From Clostridiales bacterium (GTDB lineage: Bacteria; Bacillota; Clostridia; Oscillospirales; CAG-272): a DNA stretch of 60,128 nucleotides. The position numbers were made by a program, and so were the translations under genes. Below the pieces are notes generated by a model. It was not told the origin of the DNA. It made no database searches and worked only from the letters and a program-made list of their open reading frames with translations. Positions 17,716 to 27,166 of this stretch are shown piece after piece (the stretch's first letter is position 1; each line of letters starts with the position of its first letter). Location: NCBI GenBank assembly GCA_019415985.1, contig DXYE01000002.1:4636-64763 (forward strand), written 5' to 3'.

Positions 17716-19137
17716 TTATATCTTTCTGACATCCAGCTTCTGCAGCCGCGTCTCAAAATCCGTCCTGTGCTGAATGACCTCCGCCAGACTTTCGTACAAT
17801 CCCCGGAAGAACTTGGCGGCACTTATCAGAAAGACCACCTTCAAGATCAGATTCAAGAAGGGGATGGGCGTATTATAAAAAGAAAACATCGGGAGCTCGC
17901 CTAAGGTCGCAGTAACCATGACAAGCACGAAACAAAACGGAAGAAGTCTCCCTCCGCGTATGTTATCTCTCTCTCTCCTTCTGCGTATTTTTCGGTCGAT
18001 AAAGTCCTCCCCCTCGACCCTTGTCCTGCAGCCTTCACGGTAAACCTTCAAAAGACTCCTATAAAACAGAGCGAATACGACTGACAGGATAACGGCAAAC
18101 AGGAGCGTTGCCCAAAAGAAGGCCATCTGCTTTGGTTCAGCCAGCGCTCGCGCGTTTCTTTCCGACAGCGTAATTTCAGCGCCCCATCTATAATGATAAA
18201 TTTCCGTCCAGACCGACCGCATACGCAGAGAATAGCCGTAATACACAAACCCCACAAGAGCTGAAGCTGAAGCCGTAAATACCGTTACACGGGGGATGCG
18301 GAAAAGGCTCCGCATTTGCACGAATCCCCAAGCTATCAAAAAACAGCCGACAAAGGCCGGAAAAATGTTGATATAATCCCATTCCATACCGCAAAGAAAC
18401 AGACATGCGGCAAAGAAGAGTATAAAGCTTCTTTTCCATATAAGACGAAGCAAATCCTTTTGAATCCAGCGGCGGTTTTCCTCAAGGCGTCTGTATACGG
18501 CGCCGGACATCACCGGGTCTTTTTTCACCCGTATAAAATACCGGCACATAAAAAAGCACCATATAAGACCGACAACAAGGGCGATTGTTCCAAAGAATAT
18601 AACCAGATACGGCCGATATGTCGAGTAATTAAGAACAATACGGTCCACATATACCGTTGAAAGCTGTTCCGAAGACTGCAGGTAAACGAACTCCGGAAGC
18701 ATGCAGCACGCTACCCGAACCGAATAGAACACGATTCCGGTTAACCTTAACTGATCCACGCCGAAGATCGCGGATCTGCTGTCGTTCATCAGTCCCACCA
18801 TGCTGATGCTTTCCATAAGCCTGTTCAGCATAGGGATAAACAAAATCAGCTCCCATACGCTGAATACAAGCGCATATGTCAGCCGCATCGTGGGCTGTGC
18901 AAGTACAGATGAATTCCAAATTCCTATGGCTGCGCTGATTAGGAATTTAATTAACGTGACCCACATGAGCCGGGATGCGTAAAGTTTGGCTTCCCGCGCA
19001 GGCTCGCTGATGTAAGACCACTGTTTCAGGCCTCGTATCAACAGCAGATAACCGATAAAATCAGGCAGCAGATCATCGATATTTACGACAGGATTGCAGA
19101 GAAAAATTACGCCGGCGATTAGATATCCGATTCCCAT
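17716..19137 (-). CDS. multi-pass membrane protein, paralogue of the next gene
   Basis: About 473 residues from the ATG at 19137 (AGAGGACAGG upstream); the frame is open to 19179. There are roughly ten hydrophobic segments. The N-terminus IGYLIAGVIFLCNPVVNIDD, then LLPDFIGYLLLIRGLKQWS, matches the start of the neighbouring membrane protein (NFPIYGIDVFPDLLGYILM). The middle (about 130-330) has paired helices with charged loops. A basic stretch (IDRKIRRRRERD) precedes the last two segments. I do not know a function. The (D/N)xxPDxxGYxL motif is shared with unannotated clostridial membrane proteins. Confidence 0.7.
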   Translation of the reverse strand: MGIGYLIAGVIFLCNPVVNIDDLLPDFIGYLLLIRGLKQWSYISEPAREAKLYASRLMWVTLIKFLISAAIGIWNSSVLAQPTMRLTYALVFSVWELILFIPMLNRLMESISMVGLMNDSRSAIFGVDQLRLTGIVFYSVRVACCMLPEFVYLQSSEQLSTVYVDRIVLNYSTYRPYLVIFFGTIALVVGLIWCFFMCRYFIRVKKDPVMSGAVYRRLEENRRWIQKDLLRLIWKRSFILFFAACLFLCGMEWDYINIFPAFVGCFLIAWGFVQMRSLFRIPRVTVFTASASALVGFVYYGYSLRMRSVWTEIYHYRWGAEITLSERNARALAEPKQMAFFWATLLFAVILSVVFALFYRSLLKVYREGCRTRVEGEDFIDRKIRRRRERDNIRGGRLLPFCFVLVMVTATLGELPMFSFYNTPIPFLNLILKVVFLISAAKFFRGLYESLAEVIQHRTDFETRLQKLDVRKI

Positions 19138-19446
19138 GAAAAACACCTGTCCTCTCACTACGCAGAATCTGCGTTTCATTTATGATGTAAATACGGAAAA
19201 CCACACAAAATATAGATACATTCAGTTCAGCCCGTGCGGGCTGACACCAAAGATCATCCGCCAAAAACTGCGGCTTCAATTTTTTTGAAGCTGCGGCACA
19301 TGCCGCATGCATATTTTAAGATGCGTATTGCAGCTGGATCGCTGTGTACAGTATACACCGGCGCCGTGCCTTTTATAAACAAGGATTTCCTGCCTTTCAC
19401 AGCGCCTAAAAATATATTTTCATGCTGACGGACGCCAGTCGCACGT

Positions 19447-20211
19447 TTACTTCTTCGTCTTTCCTTTCCCTCTCTTTTTTTTCTTAGTGCGTTCCTCCTG
19501 CCGGCGCTTCATTTCTGCGTCATACTCTCTTCGCTGCTTCTCCTCCAGCGCTTTTAACTCCTCAGGTGTCGGCTCGTCTGTTTTTTTTCGGCGGTACCAG
19601 GGCAGGCTTTCCGTTATATCCTCCTGTCCCGGCAAACAAATCCACATATAACAGGAATAGATCTGTATGGTATTTAAAACAATCCATAAAACGCCAAACA
19701 GCGCAAGCAGCGGATTCAGATACATAAGATAGGGGAATCTTTCAGTCAATCCTGCATATCCAGTCATAATACCGATAAGCGTAAGCACATAGTATAAAAT
19801 GGTGAGAATCCAGTTTCGTTTGACCTTCCGGGCAATTTTGGGCAGTTCTACTTCCTGTGCCAGCGCACGGATACCGAACAGCAGGTAATAATGGTAAACA
19901 AAGATGATGAAAGCCAGGAATAGCTCCAGCGCAGGGAGAAGCACATTGAGCGTCCAGTCCACCGCCCCGCCCTGTAGATACCCGAGACGACTCAGGCAAG
20001 AAACAATTTGAATCGCCAGAGTGAGAGTTCCGAGCGGCATTAAAGCCGCTGCAATATATTTTGCCACACGAAAAAACTTATGATACAAAGAGAGCTTCCG
20101 AAGTGCCGCCCACATGAGTATATAGCCCAAAAGATCCGGAAACACGTCGATTCCATATATAGGAAAGTTAAAAAGCATGATATAACCGATAACCAGCAGA
20201 CCAAACCCCAT
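19447..20211 (-). CDS. multi-pass membrane protein with the shared xxPDxxGYxL motif
   Basis: About 254 residues from the ATG at 20211 (AGAGG 9 nt upstream); ATGs at 20250 and 20247 have no good ribosome site. Five or six hydrophobic segments are followed by a soluble tail from about residue 200 that is highly charged (EELKALEEKQRREYDAEMKR, then KKKKRGKGK). The first two membrane segments align with the downstream paralogue, ending in ALRKLS versus GLKQWS. The tandem same-strand pair, 310 bp apart, suggests duplication and divergence. Function unknown. Confidence 0.7.
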   Translation of the reverse strand: MGFGLLVIGYIMLFNFPIYGIDVFPDLLGYILMWAALRKLSLYHKFFRVAKYIAAALMPLGTLTLAIQIVSCLSRLGYLQGGAVDWTLNVLLPALELFLAFIIFVYHYYLLFGIRALAQEVELPKIARKVKRNWILTILYYVLTLIGIMTGYAGLTERFPYLMYLNPLLALFGVLWIVLNTIQIYSCYMWICLPGQEDITESLPWYRRKKTDEPTPEELKALEEKQRREYDAEMKRRQEERTKKKKRGKGKTKK

Positions 20212-20250
20212 AGATCCCAACCTCTTCCCGCCGCTTTTTAGCGGCATCAT

Positions 20251-21057
20251 TCAAGCATTAAAATGTTCGTCCGCTTCTACTCGGGCAGGCAGCCAAATCT
20301 TCTCCGACCCCTGCAACGTCTTTTTCGAACCTTCTGCCTTCTTGTGCCCAATCGGCAGAACAACACCCCGCGTGGTACCGATCAAAGAAGGGGGCCAAAA
20401 ATGAGGATCCGTCTGCGCACACGGATGCGTACCGCAGCTCTATAGAGCCTGCCGCCCGCATCTACCAAACTTTTCCCCACATAGAGCAGTTCTGACCATA
20501 AAATCGAAAGACTTAAATTTCGACCCTTCCGGACAAGCCGCTGGCTGCGGCCTATGAAAGTAGTTTTTTATTCGCAGGTATCTCGAGCACCACACGCCCG
20601 TCTTCATTCGAATGCCTCACTTTCAGCCCAAACAACGTCACATTCTCAGACTTTATGCCTCACTTTCAGATTCTAAAAATAAAAAGCTCCGCCCCTTATG
20701 CGTTCAAATTCAGACGGCAGCATTTGCCTGAGAATTTCCAGCATCTGCACACACGGAATTTTTTTGATACTGCCTAAGCGAACGAAAGAACGAATGACGG
20801 AACCGCAACAGAACCCGCGCCTAAACGAGCGGCTTCCATCTCAACTTTAAACATTTTTCATTCAGCGCCGTTCGGAATGGAAGATAAGCTTTTTCTTCAC
20901 AATTCATCCGTTCGTCCGATATTTATGATGTTAGGATTATTATATATTAAATTGAAAAAAAAGTCTATAGGAGCGCAAAAAATTAATATCGTGTATAAAA
21001 TTTACAAAATTTTATTTCATTTTCTGAAAGAGTATCATATAATAATAACATTGCAAC
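20251..21057. other. intergenic upstream of secA
   Basis: About 800 bp. It holds a decayed reading frame on the minus strand (20552-20770) and an AT-rich stretch (20930-21060) with a TATAAT at about 21039 that may be the secA -10 box. Otherwise nothing recognisable. Confidence 0.4.
20552..20770 (-). pseudogene. remnant of an unidentified gene with a short duplication
   Basis: Two minus-strand frame pieces look coding: MLEILRQMLPSEFERIRGGA upstream, and NVTLFGLKVRHSNEDGRVVL ending IPANKKLLS at 20552. They are in different frames, and the 15-nt word ATGCCTCACTTTCAG occurs twice (near 20612 and 20659), which suggests a local duplication broke the frame. No family recognised. Confidence 0.3.
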
Positions 21058-21099
21058 TTGGACACCCGGCAAACGGGGTACAGAAAGGATACCAAGAAT

Positions 21100-23853
21100 A
21101 TGGGATTTCTGGATAAAATCATAGGGACATACAGTGAGCGTCAGGTCAAAAAGCTGATGCATACCGTTCGCGCCATCGACGCGATGTCTGAAACATACAA
21201 AGCCATGAGTGATGAGGAACTGCGCGCTATGACGCCGAAGCTGAAGGACAGGCTGGCAGCCGGCGAAAGCCTCGACGACATCCTGCCCGACGCCTTTGCA
21301 ACCGTCCGGGAAGCCGCTGACCGCGTGCTTGGCAAGCGTCCTTTCAACGTGCAGCTGCTCGGAGGCATTGTCATTCACCAGGGGCGTATTGCCGAAATGA
21401 AAACCGGTGAGGGTAAAACGCTCGTGGCTACACTTCCCGCATATTTGAACGCGTTGAGCGGCGAAGGTGTGCATATCGTCACCGTCAATGACTATCTGGC
21501 AAAAGTCGGCAGCGAGGAAATGGGCCGAGTATACGCATTTCTCGGCTTGACGACCGGTTTGGTTGTACACGGCATGACGCGCGCGGAAAAGATCAAAGCA
21601 TACAAAAGCGACATTACTTACGGAACAAACAATGAATTTGGTTTCGATTATCTGCGTGACAATATGGTCATCTACAAGGAACAAATGGTGCAGAGAGGCC
21701 ATCATTTCGCTATCGTCGACGAGGTGGACTCTATTTTGATCGACGAAGCGCGTACACCGCTCATCATCTCCGGTGCCGGAGAAAAATCGACGCAGCTTTA
21801 TGATCTCGCCGACCGTTTTGTTCGGACACTGACAGCCTTTAAAATTAAGGAAATGGACGATAAATCCAACATGGAGGAAGTGGAAGAGGATTACATCATC
21901 GACGAAAAGGCGCGTACAACCGTCCTCACCTCCCACGGTATTAAAAAGGCTGAAGAATACTTCCACGTGGACAACCTCTCAGACTCGGAGAACGCTACGC
22001 TTGCTCACCATATCAATCAGGCCGTCCGCGCACACGGCGTTATGCACCTTGATGACGACTATGTCGTCAAAGATGGCGAAGTCATTATCGTAGATTCCTT
22101 CACGGGACGCCTCATGTACGGCAGACGCTACTCTGATGGGCTCCATCAGGCAATCGAAGCCAAAGAAAAGGTTAAAATTGAAAGGGAAACCAAAACCCTT
22201 GCAACCATAACTTTCCAGAATTACTTCCGGCTTTATAACAAGCTTTCCGGCATGACCGGAACCGCGCTGACGGAAGAAGCGGAGTTCCGGGAAATCTACA
22301 ATCTGGACGTTGTGGTCATCCCCACGAACATGCCGATGATCCGGCAGGACCACTCTGATGTCGTGTACAAAAATGTCAAGGGCAAATACCGAGCCATCAT
22401 CAATCAAATCAAGGCTTGCCACGATAAAGGGCAGCCCGTGCTGGTCGGCACTGTTTCCATTGACAAATCCGAGCTGCTCTCCGCCATGCTCAAGCGTGAG
22501 GGCGTGCCGCATACGGTACTGAATGCGAAGCATCACGAAAAAGAAGCGGAAATCGTCGCGCAGGCAGGTAAGCTCGGCGCAGTCACCATCTCCACCAACA
22601 TGGCCGGACGCGGCACAGATATCATGCTGGGCGGCAACCCTGAATTTCTCGCAAAAGCAGAAATGCGCAAGCTCGGATATGAGGAAGACATCATCGCAGA
22701 TGCGACGGGCTCGTCGGTCTCCGTCAGCGAGGAAGCACTTGCTGCGCGGGAAGTTTTCCGTGAGCTGTATAAAAAATATAAGGAAGAGATTCGTCCGGCA
22801 GCAGAAAAGATTTGCGAACTCGGGGGACTGTTTATCGTCGGTACGGAGCGCCATGAAAGCCGCCGCATTGACAACCAGCTCCGCGGGCGTTCAGGCAGAC
22901 AGGGAGACCCTGGAGAGTCACGTTTCTATCTATCCCTTGAGGATGATTTAATGCGTCTGTTCCTGCCGGAAAACGTCTTGAATATGATGGAGCGTCTCGG
23001 ACTGGAGGAGGATCAGCCAATCGACTCTAAAACGCTGTCCAACTCCATTGAAGGCGCACAAAAGCGTCTGGAGAGTCAGAACTTTAACCGCAGAAAGAAC
23101 GTTTTGACCTATGACGACGTCATGAACCAGCAGCGTCAGGTGATCTATCAGCAACGCAGAGAGGTCTTGGATGGTGCGGATCTCAAGGAAAAAATCCACT
23201 CCATGCTGATCCAGACCGTAGAACAAGCCGTGGACAGCTATACTACAGGGGAAACGCCGGCGGAATGGAATCTGGACGGTCTTCGCACCTATTTCTATGG
23301 AACCCTTTGTCATGATAATGATTTTAAGCTCGATGCAGAAGCACTCAGTGAGCTGACGCGAGAGGAGCTGAAGCGGGACCTGCTTGAGCGGGCCGAAAAT
23401 CTGTATGCAGAAAAGGAAAAGCTGTTCGGTACGGAGCAAATGCGCGAAGTAGAACGCGTTGTTCTACTGAAAAATGTTGATATGAAGTGGATGGACCATT
23501 TGGACGCCATGGATGATCTGAAAGGAAGCATCGGACTTCAAGCCTATGCACAGAGAAATCCGATCACCGAATACAGACTTCAAAGCGCAGATATGTTTGA
23601 CGAAATGTCCGCCGCCATTCGCGAGGATACCATTCGCATGCTGCTTTCCGCCGCACCGCGCGAAGAGGAAGTCAAGCGCGTAGAGGTTGCAAAGCCTACG
23701 ACCGAGGGCTTTGCAGGCGGACCTTCCGTTGCCAAAACGCCTGTACGTAAAAAGGCGGCGGAAAAGGTCGGCCGTAATGATCCTTGTCCTTGTGGAAGTG
23801 GTAAAAAATATAAAAAATGCTGCGGCTTCCAGGAGAACGAAAAAGAGGATTAA
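21100..23853 (+). CDS. secA: protein translocase ATPase SecA
   Basis: About 917 residues. I start at 21100 (MGFLDKIIGTYSERQVKKLM), with AAAGGA upstream; the frame is open from 21058. SecA drives post-translational export through SecYEG. Walker A reads MKTGEGKTLVA, the DEAD region DEVDSILIDEARTPLIISG, and the second motor domain has STNMAGRGTDIMLGGNP and RQGDPGESRFYLSLEDDLMR. The helical scaffold follows, and the C-terminus ends with the zinc-binding SEC-C motif CPCGSGKKYKKCC. It appears to be a single-gene unit. Confidence 0.98.
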   Translation: MGFLDKIIGTYSERQVKKLMHTVRAIDAMSETYKAMSDEELRAMTPKLKDRLAAGESLDDILPDAFATVREAADRVLGKRPFNVQLLGGIVIHQGRIAEMKTGEGKTLVATLPAYLNALSGEGVHIVTVNDYLAKVGSEEMGRVYAFLGLTTGLVVHGMTRAEKIKAYKSDITYGTNNEFGFDYLRDNMVIYKEQMVQRGHHFAIVDEVDSILIDEARTPLIISGAGEKSTQLYDLADRFVRTLTAFKIKEMDDKSNMEEVEEDYIIDEKARTTVLTSHGIKKAEEYFHVDNLSDSENATLAHHINQAVRAHGVMHLDDDYVVKDGEVIIVDSFTGRLMYGRRYSDGLHQAIEAKEKVKIERETKTLATITFQNYFRLYNKLSGMTGTALTEEAEFREIYNLDVVVIPTNMPMIRQDHSDVVYKNVKGKYRAIINQIKACHDKGQPVLVGTVSIDKSELLSAMLKREGVPHTVLNAKHHEKEAEIVAQAGKLGAVTISTNMAGRGTDIMLGGNPEFLAKAEMRKLGYEEDIIADATGSSVSVSEEALAAREVFRELYKKYKEEIRPAAEKICELGGLFIVGTERHESRRIDNQLRGRSGRQGDPGESRFYLSLEDDLMRLFLPENVLNMMERLGLEEDQPIDSKTLSNSIEGAQKRLESQNFNRRKNVLTYDDVMNQQRQVIYQQRREVLDGADLKEKIHSMLIQTVEQAVDSYTTGETPAEWNLDGLRTYFYGTLCHDNDFKLDAEALSELTREELKRDLLERAENLYAEKEKLFGTEQMREVERVVLLKNVDMKWMDHLDAMDDLKGSIGLQAYAQRNPITEYRLQSADMFDEMSAAIREDTIRMLLSAAPREEEVKRVEVAKPTTEGFAGGPSVAKTPVRKKAAEKVGRNDPCPCGSGKKYKKCCGFQENEKED

Positions 23854-23963
23854 TTCTTTGGGCCTGGATGTCAAAGGGACAGGCGAAATCTATCACCGAA
23901 GGAACCGCGTTTCGGCAGATACAGCAAGAAACGGGAAGATTTATTCAAATACAACGATTTATT

Positions 23964-23993
23964 TTTGGGAAGCACGAAAACGTGCTTCCCAAA
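23964..23993. repeat. perfect inverted repeat downstream of secA
   Basis: Thirteen-base arms TTTGGGAAGCACG / CGTGCTTCCCAAA around an AAAA loop. It is about 110 nt after secA. Neither side has a long U tract, so it may be a weak terminator or a binding dyad. Confidence 0.5.
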
Positions 23994-24175
23994 GGTATGG
24001 TCCGATGCATGATTGGATTATGAAAAATGAAACAGATATAGACCGCAGTGCACTGCCTTTTATCAGAAAGCATGGGATTTAAATTTTGCAGCCGACCCTT
24101 GTGAGAAAACGGTGGGGAGACATTTTCGATCTCCAAGCGTTAGGAAAGCACGCCAATTGCATACGAGGAATAAGC

Positions 24176-24676
24176 ATGGACATCAATATTGCACTCATCG
24201 AACCGGAAATCCCGCAAAATACGGGAAACATCGCGCGGACCTGTGCAGCGGTCGGCGCGTCGCTCCACCTAGTCAAACCGCTTGGCTTTGAAATAGACGA
24301 CAAAAAGCTCAAACGAGCCGGGCTTGACTACTGGCATGCGCTCGACATTACGTATTATGAAAGCCTCGAGGATTTTCTTTGCATAAACCAAAAGGAGCCC
24401 ATGTTTTTTTACACGACAAAGGCTGCGCACAATTTTACAACGGTAACTTATCCGCAGCGTGTTTTTCTCGTGTTTGGAAAGGAAACAAAAGGACTTCCGG
24501 AAGAGCTCCTTGCAGCTCACCCGGAGCAGTGTGTACGCATCCCCATGCGCCAGGACCTCCGGAGTCTCAACCTCTCCAATGCGGTGGCTGTGGGCGTATT
24601 TGAAGTGCTTAGGCAAAGAGATTTTGCAGGACTTTGCGAAACCGGAGCATTGACACATTGCCAATGGCAGCATTAG
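24176..24676 (+). CDS. trmL: tRNA (cytidine(34)-2'-O)-methyltransferase TrmL
   Basis: About 166 residues from the ATG at 24176 (CGAGGAA upstream), the size of the minimal SPOUT enzyme TrmL/YibK/CspR. It 2'-O-methylates the wobble base of tRNA-Leu. Family motifs: IALIEPEIPQNTGNIARTCA at the N-terminus, GLDYWHALD, VFGKETKGLPEELL, and the trefoil-knot end IPMRQDLRSLNLSNAVAVGV. It follows secA on the same strand. Confidence 0.95.
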   Translation: MDINIALIEPEIPQNTGNIARTCAAVGASLHLVKPLGFEIDDKKLKRAGLDYWHALDITYYESLEDFLCINQKEPMFFYTTKAAHNFTTVTYPQRVFLVFGKETKGLPEELLAAHPEQCVRIPMRQDLRSLNLSNAVAVGVFEVLRQRDFAGLCETGALTHCQWQH

Positions 24677-25079
24677 AATGCGGCAGAGGATTGCGCACGT
24701 AAAAATCAAAAAGTTCTAAGCTTTTAAAGGTTCAGCACGGCTTCAGCGCCCAGCATTCCAATAAGACATTCGTTTCTTTTTCGAGGAAGCGCTGTACGAA
24801 TCCCCCGTACTGAATACAGGAAACTTCCAGGCAGATTTCGCGCGTCCATACAGGGGGGCTTGGGCAGTCGGAGATTTTTAAAGCTCCTGTATACTTTTTT
24901 TCCAGCGATATTCTTTCGTTTTCGGTCGCCCGATATTTTCTGCAAAGCTGTCAGATATATCATAAAGTCTGTGTAAAGCCGCAGTTGGCGTGAAAAAATT
25001 TTTCCCTTTGTTTTCATGGATTCAGGGCTTATGCTAAAGCCAAATCATATTGAATCGGTCAAGGAAAGGAAGGCTCAAA

Positions 25080-25421
25080 ATGCAAAACTGTATTTTCTGC
25101 AAAATCATCCGGGGAGATATACCTTCACACAAAGTCTTTGAGGATGATAAAATCTGCGCATTTTTGGATATCAATCCGCAGGCTCCCGTCCATATCGTAG
25201 TAATACCAAAGGAGCATATAGAAAGTATGGACAGTATAGATACCTCAAACAGCGTCTTTGTCTCCTATATTTTTGAGAAAATACCTCAGATTGCAAAATC
25301 TGCCGAACTAAGCGGCGGTTACCGCGTGATCTCCAACTGTGGACCGGATGCCTGTCAGACGGTAAAGCATCTGCATTTTCATATATTGGGCGGCAAACAG
25401 CTTTCAGAACGGCTGGATTAA
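25080..25421 (+). CDS. HIT family hydrolase (histidine triad nucleotide-binding)
   Basis: About 113 residues from the ATG at 25080 (AAGGAAGG upstream). The start CIFCKIIRGDIPSHKVFEDD, with the CxxC pair, and the triad HLHFHILGG are those of bacterial HINT-type proteins. HIT proteins hydrolyse nucleoside phosphoramidates such as adenosine monophosphoramidate. It is probably a single gene. Confidence 0.93.
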   Translation: MQNCIFCKIIRGDIPSHKVFEDDKICAFLDINPQAPVHIVVIPKEHIESMDSIDTSNSVFVSYIFEKIPQIAKSAELSGGYRVISNCGPDACQTVKHLHFHILGGKQLSERLD

Positions 25422-25941
25422 TTGCGGTGAAACATCATTCGTCAGACGGCTGAGCAGTATAAGAATCTCCGGCAAAGTCGAGACGTTCGGATACCCGATA
25501 CACAGAGCCCCAAACGCTATAGGCGCTTTATAATATGACCGTGGCCAAGCTGAGGCATAAACAAGGAATATCAAACAGCCCGTATGATGAGCTTTGCGGC
25601 AGAAGACGCGCAAGCCGGACGCCGTAGATCGAGGGAAAGATTATCCCCTCACTCGATCGGCGGAAAATTTTTAAATGTATATTTATTCGAATTTTAGAAT
25701 AGGATAAACAAGCATTCCGCCGGCATCGATGCCTTCGGTGTTGATGCTGTATGTCAGGTGAATCTTTTGCACATCTCCGCTCATAAAATCAGGTTACACA
25801 AGCAGACCTCAATGTTTTCTAGGCAGGATCTCCCTATCGTGTCGCGGAATATTGCAGGACACCATCTGTCCCGCTGTCCCCCTTTCGCCCACATACAAAT
25901 AGAAATCGGTCATTTCAGTGTCTGAAAGAAAGGATACCGTC
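25422..25941. other. intergenic, 520 bp, with decayed coding traces
   Basis: It contains the minus-strand remnant at 25683-25913. The rest shows no convincing gene on either strand. The glycosyltransferase promoter probably lies here, but I could not pick a clear -35/-10 pair. Confidence 0.4.
25683..25913 (-). pseudogene. gene remnant in two frames, family not recognised
   Basis: A frame beginning MTDFYLYVGERGTAGQMVSC (25913 to a stop at 25809) is followed by a second frame, MSGDVQKIHLTYSINTEGID, ending VYPILKFE at 25683. Both look coding in composition and appear to be one broken gene; the second ends like a real protein. It overlaps the region just upstream of the GT4 gene on the other strand. 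Confidence 0.35.
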
Positions 25942-27129
25942 ATGAATATCGCCATGTTTATTGAGGTTTATCATCCGTTTATTAACGGTGTCGTCACACA
26001 CGTCTCCATGCTCCGCGACAGTCTGATCCGTCAAGGACACAAGGTGCTCATTGTCACGGCTGACCCCGACCTCAGACATCACCGCATCCGGGATGGCATC
26101 TTGTGGTGCCCTGCCGTATCTATTAAAAAAATTTACGGTTATGGACTTGCCGCGCCGCTCAGCAGTCACCGCATGCAGCTTCTTCGGGCCTTTAAACCCG
26201 ACATCATTCACATTCACAATGAATTCGGCGTGTCGCTTTTCGGCGTATACGCCGCGCACAAGCTTCATCTGCCGCTGGTCTATACCCTGCACACCATGTA
26301 TGACGAATATTTTCACTATATGGTTAAAGGGAAAATGACCCCGGTCGCCAAGCAAACCTTCTATAAGTATATCCGTTTTTTGGCAAACCGGTCTGATGTG
26401 ATCATCAGTCCCTCTAAAAAGGCTGTGAAATTTTTCGAGGAATGCCGCGTCAAAAAGCCGGTAGAAATCATTCCCAATACAATAGATATCCATACCTTCG
26501 ATCCTCAGCGCTTCAGTCTTGAGGAAATTGCGGCTAAGCGTGCGGAATGGAACGTGGCACCGACTGATCTGCTCGGCGTCTTTGTAGGCAGACTCGGCCA
26601 GGAGAAATCTGTAGATTATTTGATAGAACACTGGAATCTGTATTTTCAAAAGGAACCGCGCTACAAATTGCTGATCGTAGGAGACGGCCCTCAACGAAAG
26701 ACGCTGGAAGCTCTGGCGGAATCATACGGACTTTCTTCGCGTATTCTGTTCTCCGGCAAAATCGAACACGCGGAGGTTCCGCTTTATTTTGCAAGCTGCG
26801 ATTACTTTATCAGCGCATCTCTCACGGAGATGATGTCCATCTCCATGCTGGAGGCACAGGCCATGGGCCTTCCAGCCATTCTGCGTTACGACCCGCAGAA
26901 TGATCAACAGATTCGCGAGGGTATCAACGGCCATCTGTTCCACGACGGTGAGGAGATGGCGCAGACCATACGGAAGCTTGGCGGTCTTTCCAGAGACGAG
27001 ATCCGCACATTGCATGAAAGGGTTCGCACCTCCATGCTGCATGCGGGAACAGATGAGAACGTCTCCTTTATTCTGTCGCTTTATGAGCGTGCTAAAGAAA
27101 ATTACCATACACGGCATCCCTCTGAATGA
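25942..27129 (+). CDS. GT4 family glycosyltransferase
   Basis: About 395 residues from the ATG at 25942 (AAAGGA upstream). GT-B fold: N-terminal half with FIEVYHPFINGVVTHVSMLR and DIIHIHNEFGVSLFG, C-terminal half with FVGRLGQEKSVDYLIE and LIVGDGPQRKTLE. The donor-site EX7E motif reads EMMSISMLE. The subfamily resembles Firmicutes 1,2-diacylglycerol 3-glucosyltransferases that make membrane glycolipids, but the acceptor is not proven. It is 37 bp upstream of the GH94-like gene on the same strand, so probably one operon. Confidence 0.88.
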   Translation: MNIAMFIEVYHPFINGVVTHVSMLRDSLIRQGHKVLIVTADPDLRHHRIRDGILWCPAVSIKKIYGYGLAAPLSSHRMQLLRAFKPDIIHIHNEFGVSLFGVYAAHKLHLPLVYTLHTMYDEYFHYMVKGKMTPVAKQTFYKYIRFLANRSDVIISPSKKAVKFFEECRVKKPVEIIPNTIDIHTFDPQRFSLEEIAAKRAEWNVAPTDLLGVFVGRLGQEKSVDYLIEHWNLYFQKEPRYKLLIVGDGPQRKTLEALAESYGLSSRILFSGKIEHAEVPLYFASCDYFISASLTEMMSISMLEAQAMGLPAILRYDPQNDQQIREGINGHLFHDGEEMAQTIRKLGGLSRDEIRTLHERVRTSMLHAGTDENVSFILSLYERAKENYHTRHPSE

Positions 27130-27166
27130 AATGCTGTTTAGAAATATAAAAACCAGGAGGTAACCT

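Noticed and set aside
20983..22854. Long minus-strand frames inside secA
   Set aside because: They are antisense shadows of the intact secA frame, rich in Cys, His and Phe, with no homology.
24724..25017. 97-residue minus-strand frame between trmL and the HIT gene
   Set aside because: No Shine-Dalgarno site, no recognisable family and biased composition; kept out of the gene list.
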